DNA of 64,000 nt from Solanum dulcamara (GCF_947179165.1 NC_077237.1:60309523-60373522), one strand, 5' to 3'; counted from the stretch's first letter, positions 1-11,881 are shown. The notes: generated by a model from the sequence alone, not told the origin. Program-made: numbers and translations.

Positions 1-725
1 CATGTATATATAGTATAATGTAACTATATCACTATAATAAGTAGTATATTGTAAGTATATTATAATAGACATTATATTGTGAGTATATTTGGTATAGATT
101 GTAAGTATATATAATATAATGTAAGTATATAATTATAATAGATAGTATATTGTGAGTATATTAGATATATATTATAAGTATATATAATATAATGTAAATA
201 TATAATTATAATAGATAGTAGATTGTGAGTCTATTAGATATACATTATAAGTATATATAGTATAATGTAAGTATATCACTATTATAGATAGTATATTGTC
301 AGTATATTTGGTATGCATTATTCGTATATAGAATTTAATATAACTATATCATTACAGTAGATAGCATATTGTGAGTATATTAGATATACCTTGTAAGTAT
401 ATATAATATATAATGTAAATATATTATTATAATAGATAATATATTGTGAGTATATTTGGTATACATTGTAAGTATATATATATATAATATAATGTAAGTA
501 TATCACTATATTAGATAGTATAACAACAACAACAACAACCCAGTGAAATCCCACAACGTGGGGTCTAGGGAGGGTAAAGTGTACGTAGACCTTACTCCTA
601 CCAAGACAGGATGACTGTTTCCGAGAGACCCTCGACTACTATATTAGATAGTATATTGTGAGTATATTAGATAGTATATTGTAAGTATATTACCATAATA
701 GATAATATATTGTGTGTATATTTGG
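1..725. repeat. AT-rich tandem array, unit about 73-74 bp
   Basis: Degenerate tandem repeat. The anchor GATAGTATATTGTGAGTAT recurs near 140, 213, 287, 360 and 434, which gives a 73-74 bp period; one later unit is lengthened by extra TATA. The array runs off the left edge and resumes after the SINE, ending about 725 where the LTR starts. The short reading frame at 318-554 encodes only Ile/Tyr-rich repeat and is not a gene. Confidence 0.85.
523..637 (-). mobile_element. SolS/TS-like SINE (short copy)
   Basis: On the minus strand the element ends in a (TTG)n tail, seen here as ACAACAACAACAAC at 523-538, and its body matches the remembered Solanaceae SINE text (GTGGGATTTCACTGGG before the tail; GAGGGTCTCTCGGAAACAG near the head). 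An identical 18-bp direct repeat, ACTATATTAGATAGTATA, lies at 505-522 and 638-655, which is the target duplication of LINE-driven insertion. At 115 bp it is either a 5'-truncated TS-type copy or a naturally short SolS subfamily; the sequence alone does not decide. It landed inside the tandem array. Confidence 0.9.
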
Positions 726-3700
726 TTATAATGACCCTGAAGGTCAATTTTGGAATTTTTGTAAAATGATCATTTTACCCTCCCTTTAGTTGCCGCGAGT
801 CGTTTCTGATGGTACCGGGTATTGATTTTTAGAAAATCCTATTAAAAAATTAAGTCTTTGAAAATTTTGAGTTTTCATAAGTTTTAAGTGTTCAAAAGTA
901 GTATTTGGGCCCAATCAGAGCTATGGGTCTTGGAATGGAAATTCATCGATTCCAATAGCTCCAGAATGTCAAAATTGGCCTAGGAGAGTTTACAGAATCA
1001 GTTTTAGAGTTGTAACCAAAATTTGAGGTCTTGAGTTGAGGATTTGAGGAATTTTAGGCCAATATTTGACTTTGGTCAACTTTTGGAGTTCCGATGCTCG
1101 AAATGGAATTCCGATGACTCTATTGGATTCAGGGGATGACTTTTGGTCTAAAAGAAGTGCTGGCTAAATTTTTAGAGGTCCAGAGCCCATTTTGGTATTT
1201 TGAAGGTCTAAGTTGGTTTAGTTGCGAATTTTCGAGTTCCGTTTGAAGGAGACCTCAAATTCAAATTCTGATGATTCCATCAGCTCTGGAATGGCCAAAT
1301 AAGGCTAGTAGCATAGTTGACATAACTATTGAGGCAATCGATACGAGTTTGGGCCATTTGACGCTTTAGACTTTGTAAGTTTGCCTATGGTTGACTTTGG
1401 CTAACATTCTTGAAAAATGCGCTTAGATGAAAATTATGATAGTGCGGTTAGTTCTAAAATGTCTATTTTGGTCTACAACGACCCTTTGTTTGCTCTTTGG
1501 GGCTTCTAGTCTAATCTCGAGGCCCGTTGTGGAATGTGGCTTAAGATGACACTTGGGTGTGGGATCCACTTTTAATTAAAATGATCTCGTGGAGTAGCAT
1601 ATCTGGTTTATTTTTATCGGATTTTGAACGAATCCCGACCACCCCATTAGAGATTTTGGACTTTTTCAAAATCTGTGTTGCAGAAAATCTGGTGCAAGCA
1701 ACCCCTTTTGTTGGGTTTTTATCTCAACTGTAAAACCCTTTATCTTGGGCTATAAAGATATTTTTATGGTGGAAGCAACCCCTATTTGTGATATTTTTTG
1801 AGGAGAACGCATTGGGGAGCTCAAAAACTAATTTGGGGCATTCGATTGAGGTAAAATCTTGATTCTAGTAGCTGCAATGTCCATTTTTGGAGTTAATTTT
1901 TGAATAACTTTGAGAATTTATTTCTTGGCCTATATAAACCCTATTTTGGCAATTCAAGGGTCTAAATTCAAGAGATTTTTATGTGAAATCTTATGGTAAG
2001 CTCAGAAACACTAGAAGAGGCTTCAGGTGAGGTAAGAAATTGATTTTTGCTATTGCCATAGTTATTTTTGGAGTTGAATTTTATTAAAATTATGGAGTTG
2101 TAACTTGGTCAATTGAACTCTGTTTTTAATGACTTTTGAGTCTAGACTATGGGGTTTTTCATAAGAAACGTCATGGTGTAATTTATTTGGATTGGGAGGG
2201 TCTTTTTTTTCAAGAATTCGCTAATCAAAAAGCTGTCAATTTTGCCCTTTTATTCGAATTCGGCGAATTATGGTTGCATGCTCGTCCCGCATAGTTTTCC
2301 ACCCCGAATTGTTTTATATTGTTGATTTATGAGCGTGGGTGACATTAAGAATTTTTTTGGGGGCTCAAATCAGAAAGGCCAGATGCGGGTCCCACATTCT
2401 CCATTTTAAACTCCGAAATTGATCCATCTTTGAAAATTATGAACTTAGTGTCTAAATGACTGTAACGAAGTTGTGATTCTATTTTTGACAGCGTGGAAGC
2501 ATTCCGAGGCCGTTTGAAATGGAAAATCTCCAGCACACTGATTTGAAACTCGCGTGTTAGCCTACAGGTAGGCTACGGTTTACCTTTCTTTAGATTGAGC
2601 TAGAATATGTGAAAGCATGTTGAAATAGTTAGAATTTGGGTTGGGTAGTTTAATTGTATATCTTAGGTGTTAGAAATCATGCTTTAGGCTTTTCATCGAG
2701 TTTTTCGGTTATTTGGAAGCATGTGTATCTTGTAGTTATTTGTTAGTATTGTAAGGAGAGTTAAATGAGAATGTTGTTGATACTGTGGAGTATGTTGGCC
2801 TTAGTATAGTATATAAACTTGCTTTAGATGCCCCGGCGTCGCTCTGGTGGACTTAGATTCTTGTAGAATGGTATAATGGGTAGTTTGGCCTTAGCTAGGC
2901 GATACCCTTGCTCTTAAGAACACCCTCATCCATCACTCATAGTCATATCTTTCGAGATACGTCATCAATACTAGATTTCGTGATCATTTAGCTTGGGCTC
3001 CGATTCAAGTTTTGGAGGCATATAAGTTGACACATTGGCGAGGAGATTCTCGATACTGTTGTTATCTAGTTGGAAAGGAGAATATTCGGTACCAGGGGAT
3101 GAATTATCTGTGAGCATTCGGGTACCCAGCCCCGGCCTCGATCATATTGATGTGTTATAGTGAGCATCCGGGTACCTAGTCCCGACCTCGACCGCATCGA
3201 TGTATTATGGCAAGCATTAGGGTACCCATTTCTGTCCTTGGCCATGTTGGACATTCAGGTGAGAATCTGGGTCCCATTCCTAGCCACGACCCCTAAGGCA
3301 CCCCTAGTTCATTGACTCTTGGAGATTTTAGGTTTGGAAATGATACAGTTCTTTGGTTCCTGACCTCGCAGATTCTTGGTTCCTAGCCTTGGTAATTATA
3401 GTTATTCTATATACTCGGCGGGATTATAGGGGTTCGTTCGTGTTTTTATTTAACTTGCGCATGAGTGTCCCTGCTGGGCTTATGGGGGCCCAGTTGGGTA
3501 TAGTTAGTTGTAGCCCTCTTAGATAGTACTCTTTTCAATTTAGATGCTTATATTGATTCCTATTTAGGCTTATTCCTATTTTTCATATTGTTTTCACCTT
3601 TTCTGCTCAGTCGGCCTATGATGCCTACTGGGTATTTATTGTCTTGGTACTCATACTACACTCTGCATCTATTTTCGTGATGCAAGACCGAGCATCAGCT

Positions 3701-4108
3701 ATCGTCATAGATAGGTCGAGCCTGTTGCAGTCAGCTTCGAAGACTAGGATGAGTACTTGGCATTTTTGGATCATTTCTGTCTCCTTCAGTATGGATGACC
3801 CATCTTTTGCCTTTTGAGACTAGCCAATTGTTGTATATACTTCCGGTCCACTTTCGAGACTTGTACTCATCTTTTATTTTGTAGCAGCTCTATACTTGTG
3901 ACTTCTAGGTTCTGGGAGGGATCTTTAGTTGTTTATATCATGTTTCGGTTTACTTCAACTTATTCTTTCTGCTTATATTTATAATTCGCCACTCTTGTTT
4001 AGTTTCTACCCTCAAACCTATTACTTGAAGTTTCGGGTTGATGGGTTGTCTTACCTATTGGTGGGTTATAGTAAGTGTCATCATGACCTAAGGAATTAGG
4101 TCTTGACA
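726..4108 (+). mobile_element. Ty3/gypsy LTR (Del/Tekay-like), about 3.4 kb
   Basis: The left boundary is where the tandem array stops (TTTGGT, then TATAATGACCCTGAAGG). The right end, GGTCTTGACA at 4,099-4,108, sits directly before an initiator-tRNA-Met primer site. Near 3,600-3,680 there is text typical of the U5 side of Solanaceae gypsy LTRs (GATGCCTACTGGGTATTTAT, then a TGGTACTCATACTACACTCT block). Three 50-bp repeats lie inside at 3,111-3,260. The start is approximate and no coding capacity is seen. A long LTR with a Met primer site fits the Tekay/Del chromovirus lineage; the family name is inference. Confidence 0.75.
3111..3260 (+). repeat. Three 50-bp tandem repeats inside the LTR
   Basis: Units begin TGAGCATTCG at 3,111, TGAGCATCCG at 3,161 and CAAGCATTAG at 3,211, each followed by GGGTACC and a CC-rich segment, giving exactly 50 bp spacing. 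A fourth, weaker version may follow at about 3,255 (GAGAATCTGGGTCCC). Confidence 0.85.
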
Positions 4109-4109
4109 A

Positions 4110-4290
4110 GTTGGTATCAGAACCCAGGTTCGTTGGTCTCACTTGTACAGAGCTAACGTCTAGTAGAGTCTCGCAGATGGGTGCGGAGACGTCTGTAACT
4201 TATCTTTGGGAGGCTACAAGATGTCATTAGGAATGTTTTTTATGTTGTATCATTTTGTGCAGTGTTGTGTCTTATTTATTTCTTGAAATA
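4110..4290 (+). mobile_element. Primer-binding site and leader remnant of the LTR element
   Basis: TTGGTATCAGAACCC begins at 4,111, two bases after the LTR end. It is complementary to the 3' end of initiator tRNA-Met (canonical site TGGTATCAGAGC). The following text (TCTCGCAGATGGGTGCGGAG, then GAGACGTCTGTAACTTATCT) is gypsy leader. It breaks off near 4,290, so gag and pol are absent. Confidence 0.8.
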
Positions 4291-4493
4291 CATAAACGTC
4301 ACAAAAAAATTCCAGCCCAACGGGCCCAACCCGGCTTGTCTTGGTAGGGTGGGTCACTATACCCTTAATGGGTCATGGACTGGGCTGTCTAACCTTTTGG
4401 CACTGCTGGGCCTAGACTATCCCAGCCCAGCAAGGAAAAGACCGGCCATCCCAGCTCGATAACCCGATGGCTAAACCATTTAGTGAGAAAACA
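4291..4493. other. Unclassified GC-rich stretch
   Basis: Contains repeated CCCAGCCCAACGGGCCCAAC-like words and their complements (GGGCTG, CAGCCCAGC), unlike its AT-rich surroundings. It looks like transposon terminal or subterminal sequence. No gene and no clear family. Confidence 0.3.
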
Positions 4494-4570
4494 TGCTTAG
4501 ATGAAAATTCTAACAGCGTGGTCAGTTCTGGAATATCGAATTTGGTCTAGAATGACCCTCCGTTCTCTTA
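4494..4570 (+). mobile_element. Second fragment of the 726-4108 LTR family
   Basis: ATGCTTAGATGAAAATTCTA, then GTTCTGGAATATCGAATTTG and GGTCTAGAATGACCCT, align with 1,421-1,500 of the LTR (GCTTAGATGAAAATTATGAT... TTTGGTCTACAACGACCCT). Only about 75-80 bp are recognisable. Confidence 0.65.
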
Positions 4571-4635
4571 GTTCGGCCCACTTAACACCCTTATGGTGGA
4601 GTATGTTGATAGTAGGAATTGATTGTACTGATGGA

Positions 4636-4840
4636 GGCGGCGACAATTATAGAGATGGGGTGGTGGCGGCAATGGATATAATTATAATGATGAAGGAGAT
4701 AACTATAGTAGCAACTGAATTAATGGTTAGCAACAGTGGTGGTTGGTGGTAGATGACGGTAATAATGGTTGACAATGGTGGTAGTGGTGGTGGTGATGGT
4801 AGAGGTGATTGGTGGTGGTGGCTAGTGATTGTGGATAGAG
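4636..4840. repeat. Impure GGT/GGTGAT simple repeat
   Basis: Runs such as GGTGGTAGTGGTGGTGGTGA and GGTGATTGGTGGTGGTGGC. Open frames on both strands here (VVVDDGG-like or Pro/Ser/Ile-rich) are by-products of the triplet bias and are not called as genes. Confidence 0.7.
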
Positions 4841-4886
4841 TGATGGTAAATATTATCCACACAAGAATACCTCTTAATGATATTAA

Positions 4887-5745
4887 GGCCTCATTTGTTT
4901 TCATTAAGAGTAAGACGTCTGAAGCTGACTATTAAGATGTGCATTAAGATCTAGATTTTAGATCTGAATATTAAGATGTGGTCTCAGATCTGAAAACTGA
5001 ATGATTAAGAGAATTTATTTTCAATATCTGAATGTGCATATTAAATTATATATCAATATAAAAATAATTGTAATGTGAACTTTTTTAAGAATTCAACATA
5101 TAAACATCTTTTAGTAAAAAAATTTATCCAACCACAAAATTTAATAGGACACCTCAAGTATATGCATATTTAGTGTATTTTGATAAGTGGTTGGTTTGAT
5201 CATACAAGCAGGTTTGATGATCAAAGAGTCTCAATAAAATTATTGGCCTAAAACAAAGAGACCTCAAGTATGTACATAATTGTTGTTTTTAATCATGACT
5301 AGTATTTTTTTCACTTAGAAATCTTACGTTCTTGATAAACATCATACACCCAAAAATATTATGGCAACAAGAGTTCTTGACAAACATCAATACACCCCCA
5401 AACAATTGTTAATATAAAAAATACTAAACACAATACTTGTAAAAATTATGAAAACTTACCCATTCCAGAGAAAAAATTGGTGTTTGATTGAGAAAATAGA
5501 GAAAGAAAGTTGGTAGCAAGAGAGAGGCAAAGTTGTGCGCAAAGAGATAGGCGACATGTTATTATTTTGTGGTTGTTAGATAAGTCTGAATGTTGTTAAG
5601 AATCTCCTAATATTAAGAATCTCCTAATATCTGATTCATTCACATCTTTTCGAATCCATTAAATGACTTCTTTTTAAAAAATAAATGAACTTAGTGGACT
5701 GAATCTGAATGATTAAGATTCAAAACTAAAAAACAATGGAAAAAC
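4887..5745. mobile_element. hAT-like MITE / nonautonomous DNA transposon region
   Basis: The left edge GGCCTCATTTGTTTTCATTA, followed by AAGACGTCTGAA and repeated ATTAAGATGTG/TTAGATCTGAATATTAAG words, is the terminal text of a common plant hAT-type MITE. Near 5,695-5,735, TGGACTGAATCTGAATGATT followed by AAGATTC resembles the other end in inverted orientation. The right boundary is uncertain, and no clean 8-bp target duplication was found. No coding sequence is seen in these 0.86 kb. Confidence 0.5.
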
Positions 5746-6445
5746 TATACAAATTGGATCCGCTAGGGAAAGTATTTACCCTAATTAGACTCAACCCAAC
5801 ATATTTATCCTTAGTGGACTCATGACCCAAAAATATTACCTGAGTGTCCCCTTAGTTTGCATGGGCCACTGGTCTTTTTGTTCTTCGTTTTTGTCTTTTC
5901 ATTTATTATTTTGTACTTCAATTTATTATTTTCGTCTTATCATTTATTGTCATTGTACTTCAATATTTTTACTTTTGTCCTATTATTTATTGTCTTTATA
6001 CTTCAATTTTATCATTTTTGTCTTTTCACTGATTACTTTTGTCCCCTTTTCATTTATTATTTGGTTCTTTTATTTTGTGCATTTATTTTCTTTTTATGTT
6101 ATTTTTCTTTCTTTTCCTTTCATTTATTTCTCAAATCATAATATTCTTTGTTTTACCACAATTTGATTTCATATTTTGGTCATTCTATATTTTATTTTTT
6201 AAAATTTTATGTGTTTTATTTTTTCTCATTTCATTAAAAAAATATTTTTTTCTTATTTTTTTTAATTTGCTTCAATATGTACTGATACCATCACATTATC
6301 TATATATCATTATGGTATCATTTTTTATTATTATTTTTAACCATTTTCTCTTTTTAATAATTTATCCCAAAGATATTTTTTCTCTTTTGATGTTTTTATT
6401 TTGTTTAACAAAAACAAAAATAAAACACAAAGATAAAAATATTAG
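5746..6445. repeat. T-rich low-complexity arm
   Basis: Degenerate short repeats of TCATTTATT, TTTTGTCTTTTC and TGTACTTCAATT. Three overlapping Phe/Leu-rich frames arise purely from base composition. Positions 6,137-6,180 (TCTCAAATCATAATATTC, then ACCACAATTTGATTT) are an inverted match to 44,047-44,100, and a palindrome unit follows at 6,282-6,321. This is therefore probably one arm of an old inverted-repeat structure. Confidence 0.6.
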
Positions 6446-7396
6446 TTAACTATTTTTTGATTAATAAAAATAAAATAAAATAATTATTTTCACTAATATA
6501 TTTACAAAACTATTAATTCCTTAATGATATTATGTCAGTATATAATATGTTATGATGATATCATTGAAAAATGAGTTGGTTGTACATGAATGATTATAGG
6601 AAGCCTTAATGATGCCATCGTAGTATATGAATACGTTGTTAAGGAATGAGTAGTTTCGTAAATGAATAAATGAAAGAAACCTTAGTGCTACCACAACAAT
6701 ATATTTATATGTTATGATGGTATCATATATGATCTAGAGAGTACTACAAATTATACGAAATAGTCATTAACGATACCATGTCGGTATATGATATGTTATG
6801 ATTGTATCATTGCGAAATTATGAGTTCCTCCCTTGAAGGACTGCTCATTAGCCAATGATACCGAGCTATTATATATATATATATATATATAATGTATTGG
6901 TATCATTGAGGAATGAGTTGATTGTACATGAATGGATGTAGGAAATCTTAATGATATCATAGCGATATATGATATCGTCATGGTATCATTAATGCATGAG
7001 TAGTTTTGTGAACGAAGGAATGAAGGAAATCTTAGTGATACCATAACAATATATTCATATATTGTTATGGTATCATACATGATATGATGATTGTTATTAA
7101 TTATATGAAACCATTGTTAATGATACCATGTCAGTATATGATATATTATGATGTTATCATTAAGAAATTATGATTCCCCTCTTGAAGGTTGATCATCAGT
7201 CAATGATACCATGTTATTATATACATATAATGTGATGGTATCATTGAATGATTGAAGCAGACATCAACAATACCATGAAAATATATAAATAATGTAATGG
7301 TATCATTACGGACTGAAGCAAACCGTAATAATACCATGTCAGTATATAGATATATTGTGATAGTATCATGGAGATCTTACTGAAAAATTGAAGCAT
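6282..7396 (+). repeat. Array of short palindromes GATACCA...TGGTATC (block A)
   Basis: About a dozen units of roughly 38-50 bp, each an imperfect inverted repeat whose arms read ATGATACCAT and ATGGTATCATT around an AT-rich core such as GTCAGTATATGATATGTTAT. Clear units: 6,282-6,321, 6,523-6,565, 6,771-6,811, 6,855-6,907, 7,034-7,076, 7,118-7,162, 7,201-7,247, 7,266-7,308 and 7,329-7,371. Spacers repeat words such as GAAGCA and CTTGAAGG. Each unit could form a hairpin. The translated frames at 6,796-7,080 and 7,241-7,462 are repeat artefacts. Confidence 0.85.
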
Positions 7397-7401
7397 ATAT
7401 T

Positions 7402-7764
7402 TATTGACACTCAATTTTGACCAACCCATAACTAATTTTCGGATTGCTATCTTAATAGACAAACACTTTTGAAAATTATTTCTTTGTTAAAAAATAAATT
7501 TATATTTAGTTTTATCCAATAAATCGTATATTTTGACATTCCTAATTTATAATAATTTTGCTATTACTATTATCTTTATTATTTTTATTTTTAATGAGCT
7601 TCATACGTTCAAATATTTTAACATGTCTATTTAGTACATATTATATATTTGTATGTATTTTCTTCATATTAATTTTGTTTTTACTTTTGCTAAGTTTATT
7701 ATATATTTTAGTTAACTATATTAATTATACATCTATTTTAATACGTATCATAAACATACATATG

Positions 7765-7815
<51 letters not shown>

Positions 7816-9566
7816 CATAGTATATACATAAGTAGTTACTTTATGAATAAAAATATTATTACTCGATAAACTTTATAATTTTACTTATTCAATATATATA
7901 TTATGTTATTCGTTATATAGCAATCTATTCAATTTTTCTCCATTTTATTTAAAGCATAGTTCTTTTATCCAATTTATTTCAATTCTAGCCTAATTGAATT
8001 TAATGTGGTTTAATTTTAAATCCCTCTTTCAATCACAACCGTCCATTACATCTTGATCAATGACCACAATTAATTCTATTATTTTTCTACCTCTAACTAC
8101 CCAAAACCCTAAACTAATCTCACTCTTCTTCTCAAAAAAGAAAAGACTCACTCTCTCTCACCTCATGCCGCTTCTCTCTTTCAAAAAAGACTCTCCATGC
8201 CAACTCCGGTTAACCTCCATCAAAATGGCGCTTCCATGGCCTTCCTCTTCCTCTGCCATTGACAACCTTTGGCGAACAGCGAGCTCCGAGCTCACACGAT
8301 GAACAACCAGGCGAACACCTCACATGGCAGCACCGCCGGCAAACAGCAGCCATGGCCGTCTCCCTTCTCCTTTCTCCATCTCTGGCGAACTGTTGTCTAG
8401 CGAAGCTCCTTCTCCTTCAGTAACACGAATAACCGCAACTGTGAGCAACCCAAAAACACACATAACAACAACAACAACAATAATACACCACCAACAGTAG
8501 CCGCTGCTTCTTCTCCCTTCGAGCTCCCACGATGAACGAACCAGCAGCGACTACTGGAGAACAACAACCATCAGTGAGCTACTGTCCGGAGAAGGCAACA
8601 TCAACATCACCAACAGCTGCAACAGGTAGCTTTCCTGTCGACCACCTTCAGCGAACACAACAAGCCAGCAACAACCTCCAACGATGGCAGTAACACCAAC
8701 CTCTAGCGGCAGCAGTAACCAGATCGACACCAACGAGCATGACCAGTGGCGACCATAAAAAACATTGATGGGTTGACTCTGGCCAGAAGTAGCTCGATGT
8801 ATCATGTACTGTTCAACTCTATATCTAAGACATAGAATTTGAGGAGAGAAGATCTCAATCTTCTCCTCCTTGGTCAGAATAAAGTTCAAATCGTTCTATT
8901 GAAGATGGATCTTTACGGATCTTCTTAGGTATTATCATTTTAATTTTTCTTGTTTAAACTTTATTTATTGGAATTAATTTGTCTACAGATCTAATATAAA
9001 TTTTATGATGTTGATTGCTATTTCAAGATCATGAATTGTTAAGTTTAATTTGCCTATGGATCTAATATGAGCTTTATGATGTTGTTTGTTATGTGAATCA
9101 TAAAATTGATAATTTTGCCTTAAATTGAGTTCAATAATTTTGTTTCAGTTATGATGTAGATCGGTAGGAATTCGACACTGATTTTGTTTTAAATATTTGT
9201 GTTAAAAGTTTTAATATTTTTTTTTATCTTTGTTTAGATCCATGCATTGAATTTGTTTACATGTATACTGATGAAAGTTTAAATTTGTTTGAATATTTGG
9301 TTGAATAATTTATTTACAATTATTGATGGTGGGTCTCTCTGGGCAATGTTTTTTGACTTTTGAAGCATACTTTTTGAGAAAATCTAGATTGAATTTTGGA
9401 AAGCAGATTTATTTTGATTTTGTTGATAGAATTTTGAAAATTTGGCAACTCCTATGACTCTCACGGACTTTTGGGGGAAAAAGTTTGAATGAAGAATCTT
9501 GACAGTTGTCTATGTTGATTTTACTGTCTTTCATTGCTCATTGATTTATCAATATAAAGAAGGAAT
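7402..9566 (+). mobile_element. Tat/Ogre-like solo LTR, segment 1 (5' end)
   Basis: Begins TATTGACACTCAATTTTGAC, matching the start of the minus-strand 5' LTR at 42,996 (TGCTGACACCCAATTTTGAT). The two stay alignable through the (TA)n at 7,769-7,811, the block TTTTACTTATTCAATATATA near 7,880, CAATCTATTCA at 7,921 and CCCAAAACCCTAAACTAATC at 8,100. A CT/GC-rich leader-like stretch (8,130-8,760) follows, as in the other copy. It is interrupted at 9,566 by the LINE. The five bases before it, ATATT (7,397-7,401), pair with ACATC (43,879-43,883) if both cytosines decayed to T. The short open frames here are not genes. Confidence 0.85.
7769..7811. repeat. (TA)n microsatellite within the LTR
   Basis: Pure TA run. 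A longer run occupies the homologous place in the inverted copy (about 42,464-42,522), so it predates the split of the two LTRs. Confidence 0.95.
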
Positions 9567-10955
9567 TTTTTTTAAGGGAGTAGACCCTACACGAGGCTCC
9601 CACCTCTCGTGCATAGTCAGGGGTTGAGCGTCACCCCCAAGCCTTAACATAAATAACAAAATAGAAAATACAAGAAGGGGGACATAAACCTTACCTCCGA
9701 TCCTATGTTGGTTCATAAGTCAGCTAACCTACTAAGGTCGGCTAACTCATCCCCAATACAAAAGGTGCTATCTAATAACTAGAAAAGCAATAAACCTATG
9801 AGAGGACTCCTCTCGATACACTTCAACTAAGAAAAACGTAAATGAGGGAGACTCTCTCCTTCCATGTGAATACAATAAAGTAACCTACACTAGTCCTATT
9901 CAAGTAAGCCACATATCATACATAGCTAAAATGAAGAAGGGCAAGTATATGAAACTTCTATTTCGCATGGGTCGGGAAAGTTATTTTCATCTTTGTCTCT
10001 CTTAATCTTGTAATACCGAGGTTGTCAAGTTGTAGAAGAACATTATCCCTGCAGACTTGCAGCTGCTATGTCAAGGGGCTGTGAGTGCTCCTCTTGTTGA
10101 AGAGTGAATGTTGAAGAATTTGATGACCAAAAAATAGCCTACCTACAGCTTCAGTTCCTGTCCCAATGTAGCTAAGCAGCTATGGATATTGTTGGTGTTG
10201 CCGACTGTTGGTGTTGCCTGTAGGTTCTTGTGTTGTAGCCCATCTACCTGCAGTTTCATCTTCAAAGTCTGTAACTTCAGGTTCAGCTGTGGGTTGAGTT
10301 TTTGTTTGGTGTTGTATTTCTACAGTGTATATGAAATTGTTGTAGTTTTGAACTTGTTGCAACCACTCTTCTTGTTGTTTTTGGTTCTTGGATGTTGTAT
10401 AATGAGCGTTGTACTCATTTTTGCACCTCTAAGGCAAACTCCAAGCTGTCAAAAGTTGCACCATGCCACTGCTATACCAAGAAGCAATTATGGATGGTGT
10501 GGTGCATGTTTGGCTTGTTGTTGCATTCTGCAGGTTGTTGTAGGGTGTTGATATTGAAGATCCTGTTCTTGGAAGCTGCTGCTGTGTAGAGTACCTGCAC
10601 AATTAAACAAACAAGAGGATAATTCCAATTATTGGTTCAAGTGTTGTAGTTGTGCATCAATCTTGTATCTCCAAGGCCTGCTCCAAGTTGTCAACTGATA
10701 CACCACGCTACTGCTGCTCCAAGGGCACAATGAATTGCTGATCTCAGCTAACAACAATGTAACCTTGTACCTACACAGAAAAAGCAAAGCAGACACCACT
10801 ACTCTAGCTCTTACATCTAAATGTAAGTTGGTTGTTCTATGAAAGCAATAAACAAGGGAGACTCTCCCCTTACAATAAGAAATAACTAGGTTGAATACGA
10901 AAGAATAAACTAAATTATACATAGAAAGTCTATTACACAGTGCAAGAGAGATCAG
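9567..10955 (-). other. LINE 3' UTR with internal duplication
   Basis: Noncoding, ending in the poly(A) tail at 9,567-9,574. Two related modules of roughly 100 bp are visible: 10,410-10,500 (TTTTTGCACCTCTAAGGCAA, CAAGCTGTCAAAAGTTGCAC) and 10,640-10,740 (TTGTATCTCCAAGGCCTGCT, CAAGTTGTCAACTGATACAC). The phrase GCAATAAAC followed by AGG/GGAG and CTCTC occurs at 9,789 and 10,843. Open frames at 10,189-10,551 do not resemble proteins. Confidence 0.65.
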
Positions 10956-11881
10956 TCACGGAGGTTGTTTAATTCTTTTTAGGCTTTTCCTTCTAAAACT
11001 TGCCATTCCTAGCTTGTCCATCTTGATGTAGCCCTTTGTTTCCTGTGGTAGCTGCTGGAAGTTGTGGAAGTGTTGTGTATAATTGAACATGTGGCTGTAT
11101 TTAGATAAGGTATCTGCAGGATGGTTTACTTCTCTGAATATATGTTTGCAATGAAATAGTTCCAAATGCTGGACCAAAGACTGCAATTTTGCAACATATC
11201 TGTGAATGCTCCAAGGTGGTTTGAGGTCTTGTTTCAGCCACTTAGTCAATAATTCTGAATCAACCTCCAAAATCATCTACTATAGCTATGTTTGAGACAC
11301 CAAGTGATGCCAATAGTTGCTGCCTGCACTTCTGCTTGGTTGTTAGTACCCAGTTCCAATGAAGTTGCAAAGGCATATATTAAGTTACCATTGTGGTCTC
11401 TTAATATTCCTCCTGCTCCAATTTTCCCAGGGTTGTCTAATGCACTCCCATCAGTATTCAACTTTAATGTGGAAGGTGGAGGTCTGATCCACATAACTTT
11501 GGTCACTCTCATGTCATGTTGGCAGTTCTCTACCATAGTAACCAGCTCTTTCCAGCTCTGTGGCCATTTAATGTAAGGGTAAGCATTGCTTATCAGCATG
11601 TAGAGATCTTTGACTATGGAGAACTTAACTCTAGTAACACTAGATTTCTTTCCTCCATATTTACTTGCACATCTATTCTTTCATATATGCCAACAAACAA
11701 AGATAGGAGTGGCCTGCAACATGAGTTTATGAGCATCATTATTTGACTTGGCAGTCCACCACTTCATCAGGATGCATCTCAATGGGCAGGTCCCTTGCAG
11801 GATCCCCCAGGAACTGGAGAATTGTTGCCAAATATGCTTGGCAAAATTTCTAGAAGCAAATATATGATCTACATTATCCAA
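10956..11881 (-). pseudogene. LINE ORF2 C-terminus: zinc-binding segment and RNase H
   Basis: Minus-strand fragments. 11,681-11,881 reads like the reverse-transcriptase-associated zinc-binding region (DHIFASRNFAKHIWQQFS). 11,273-11,599 holds an RNase H fold with LKLNTDGSALDNPGKIGAGG (first catalytic Asp) and NNQAEVQAATIG (catalytic Glu). 10,956-11,276 continues with MILEVDSELLTKWLKQ (next catalytic Asp). A frameshift near 11,275 separates the last two. RNase H at the ORF2 end is known in a subset of plant L1 elements. It is nonfunctional as it stands. Confidence 0.9.

Noticed and set aside
5822..6449. Membrane-protein-like Phe/Leu-rich frames
   Set aside because: Three overlapping frames all look hydrophobic because the DNA is T-rich low-complexity sequence. 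No start context or conserved motif.
7558..7869. 103-codon frame ending in a Tyr-Ile run
   Set aside because: Driven by the (TA)n microsatellite inside the LTR.
8467..8482. ACAACAACAACAACAA at 8,467 as another SINE tail
   Set aside because: No SINE body on either side. It is a simple repeat in the LTR leader-like region, and the same kind of run at 21,330 is likewise isolated.
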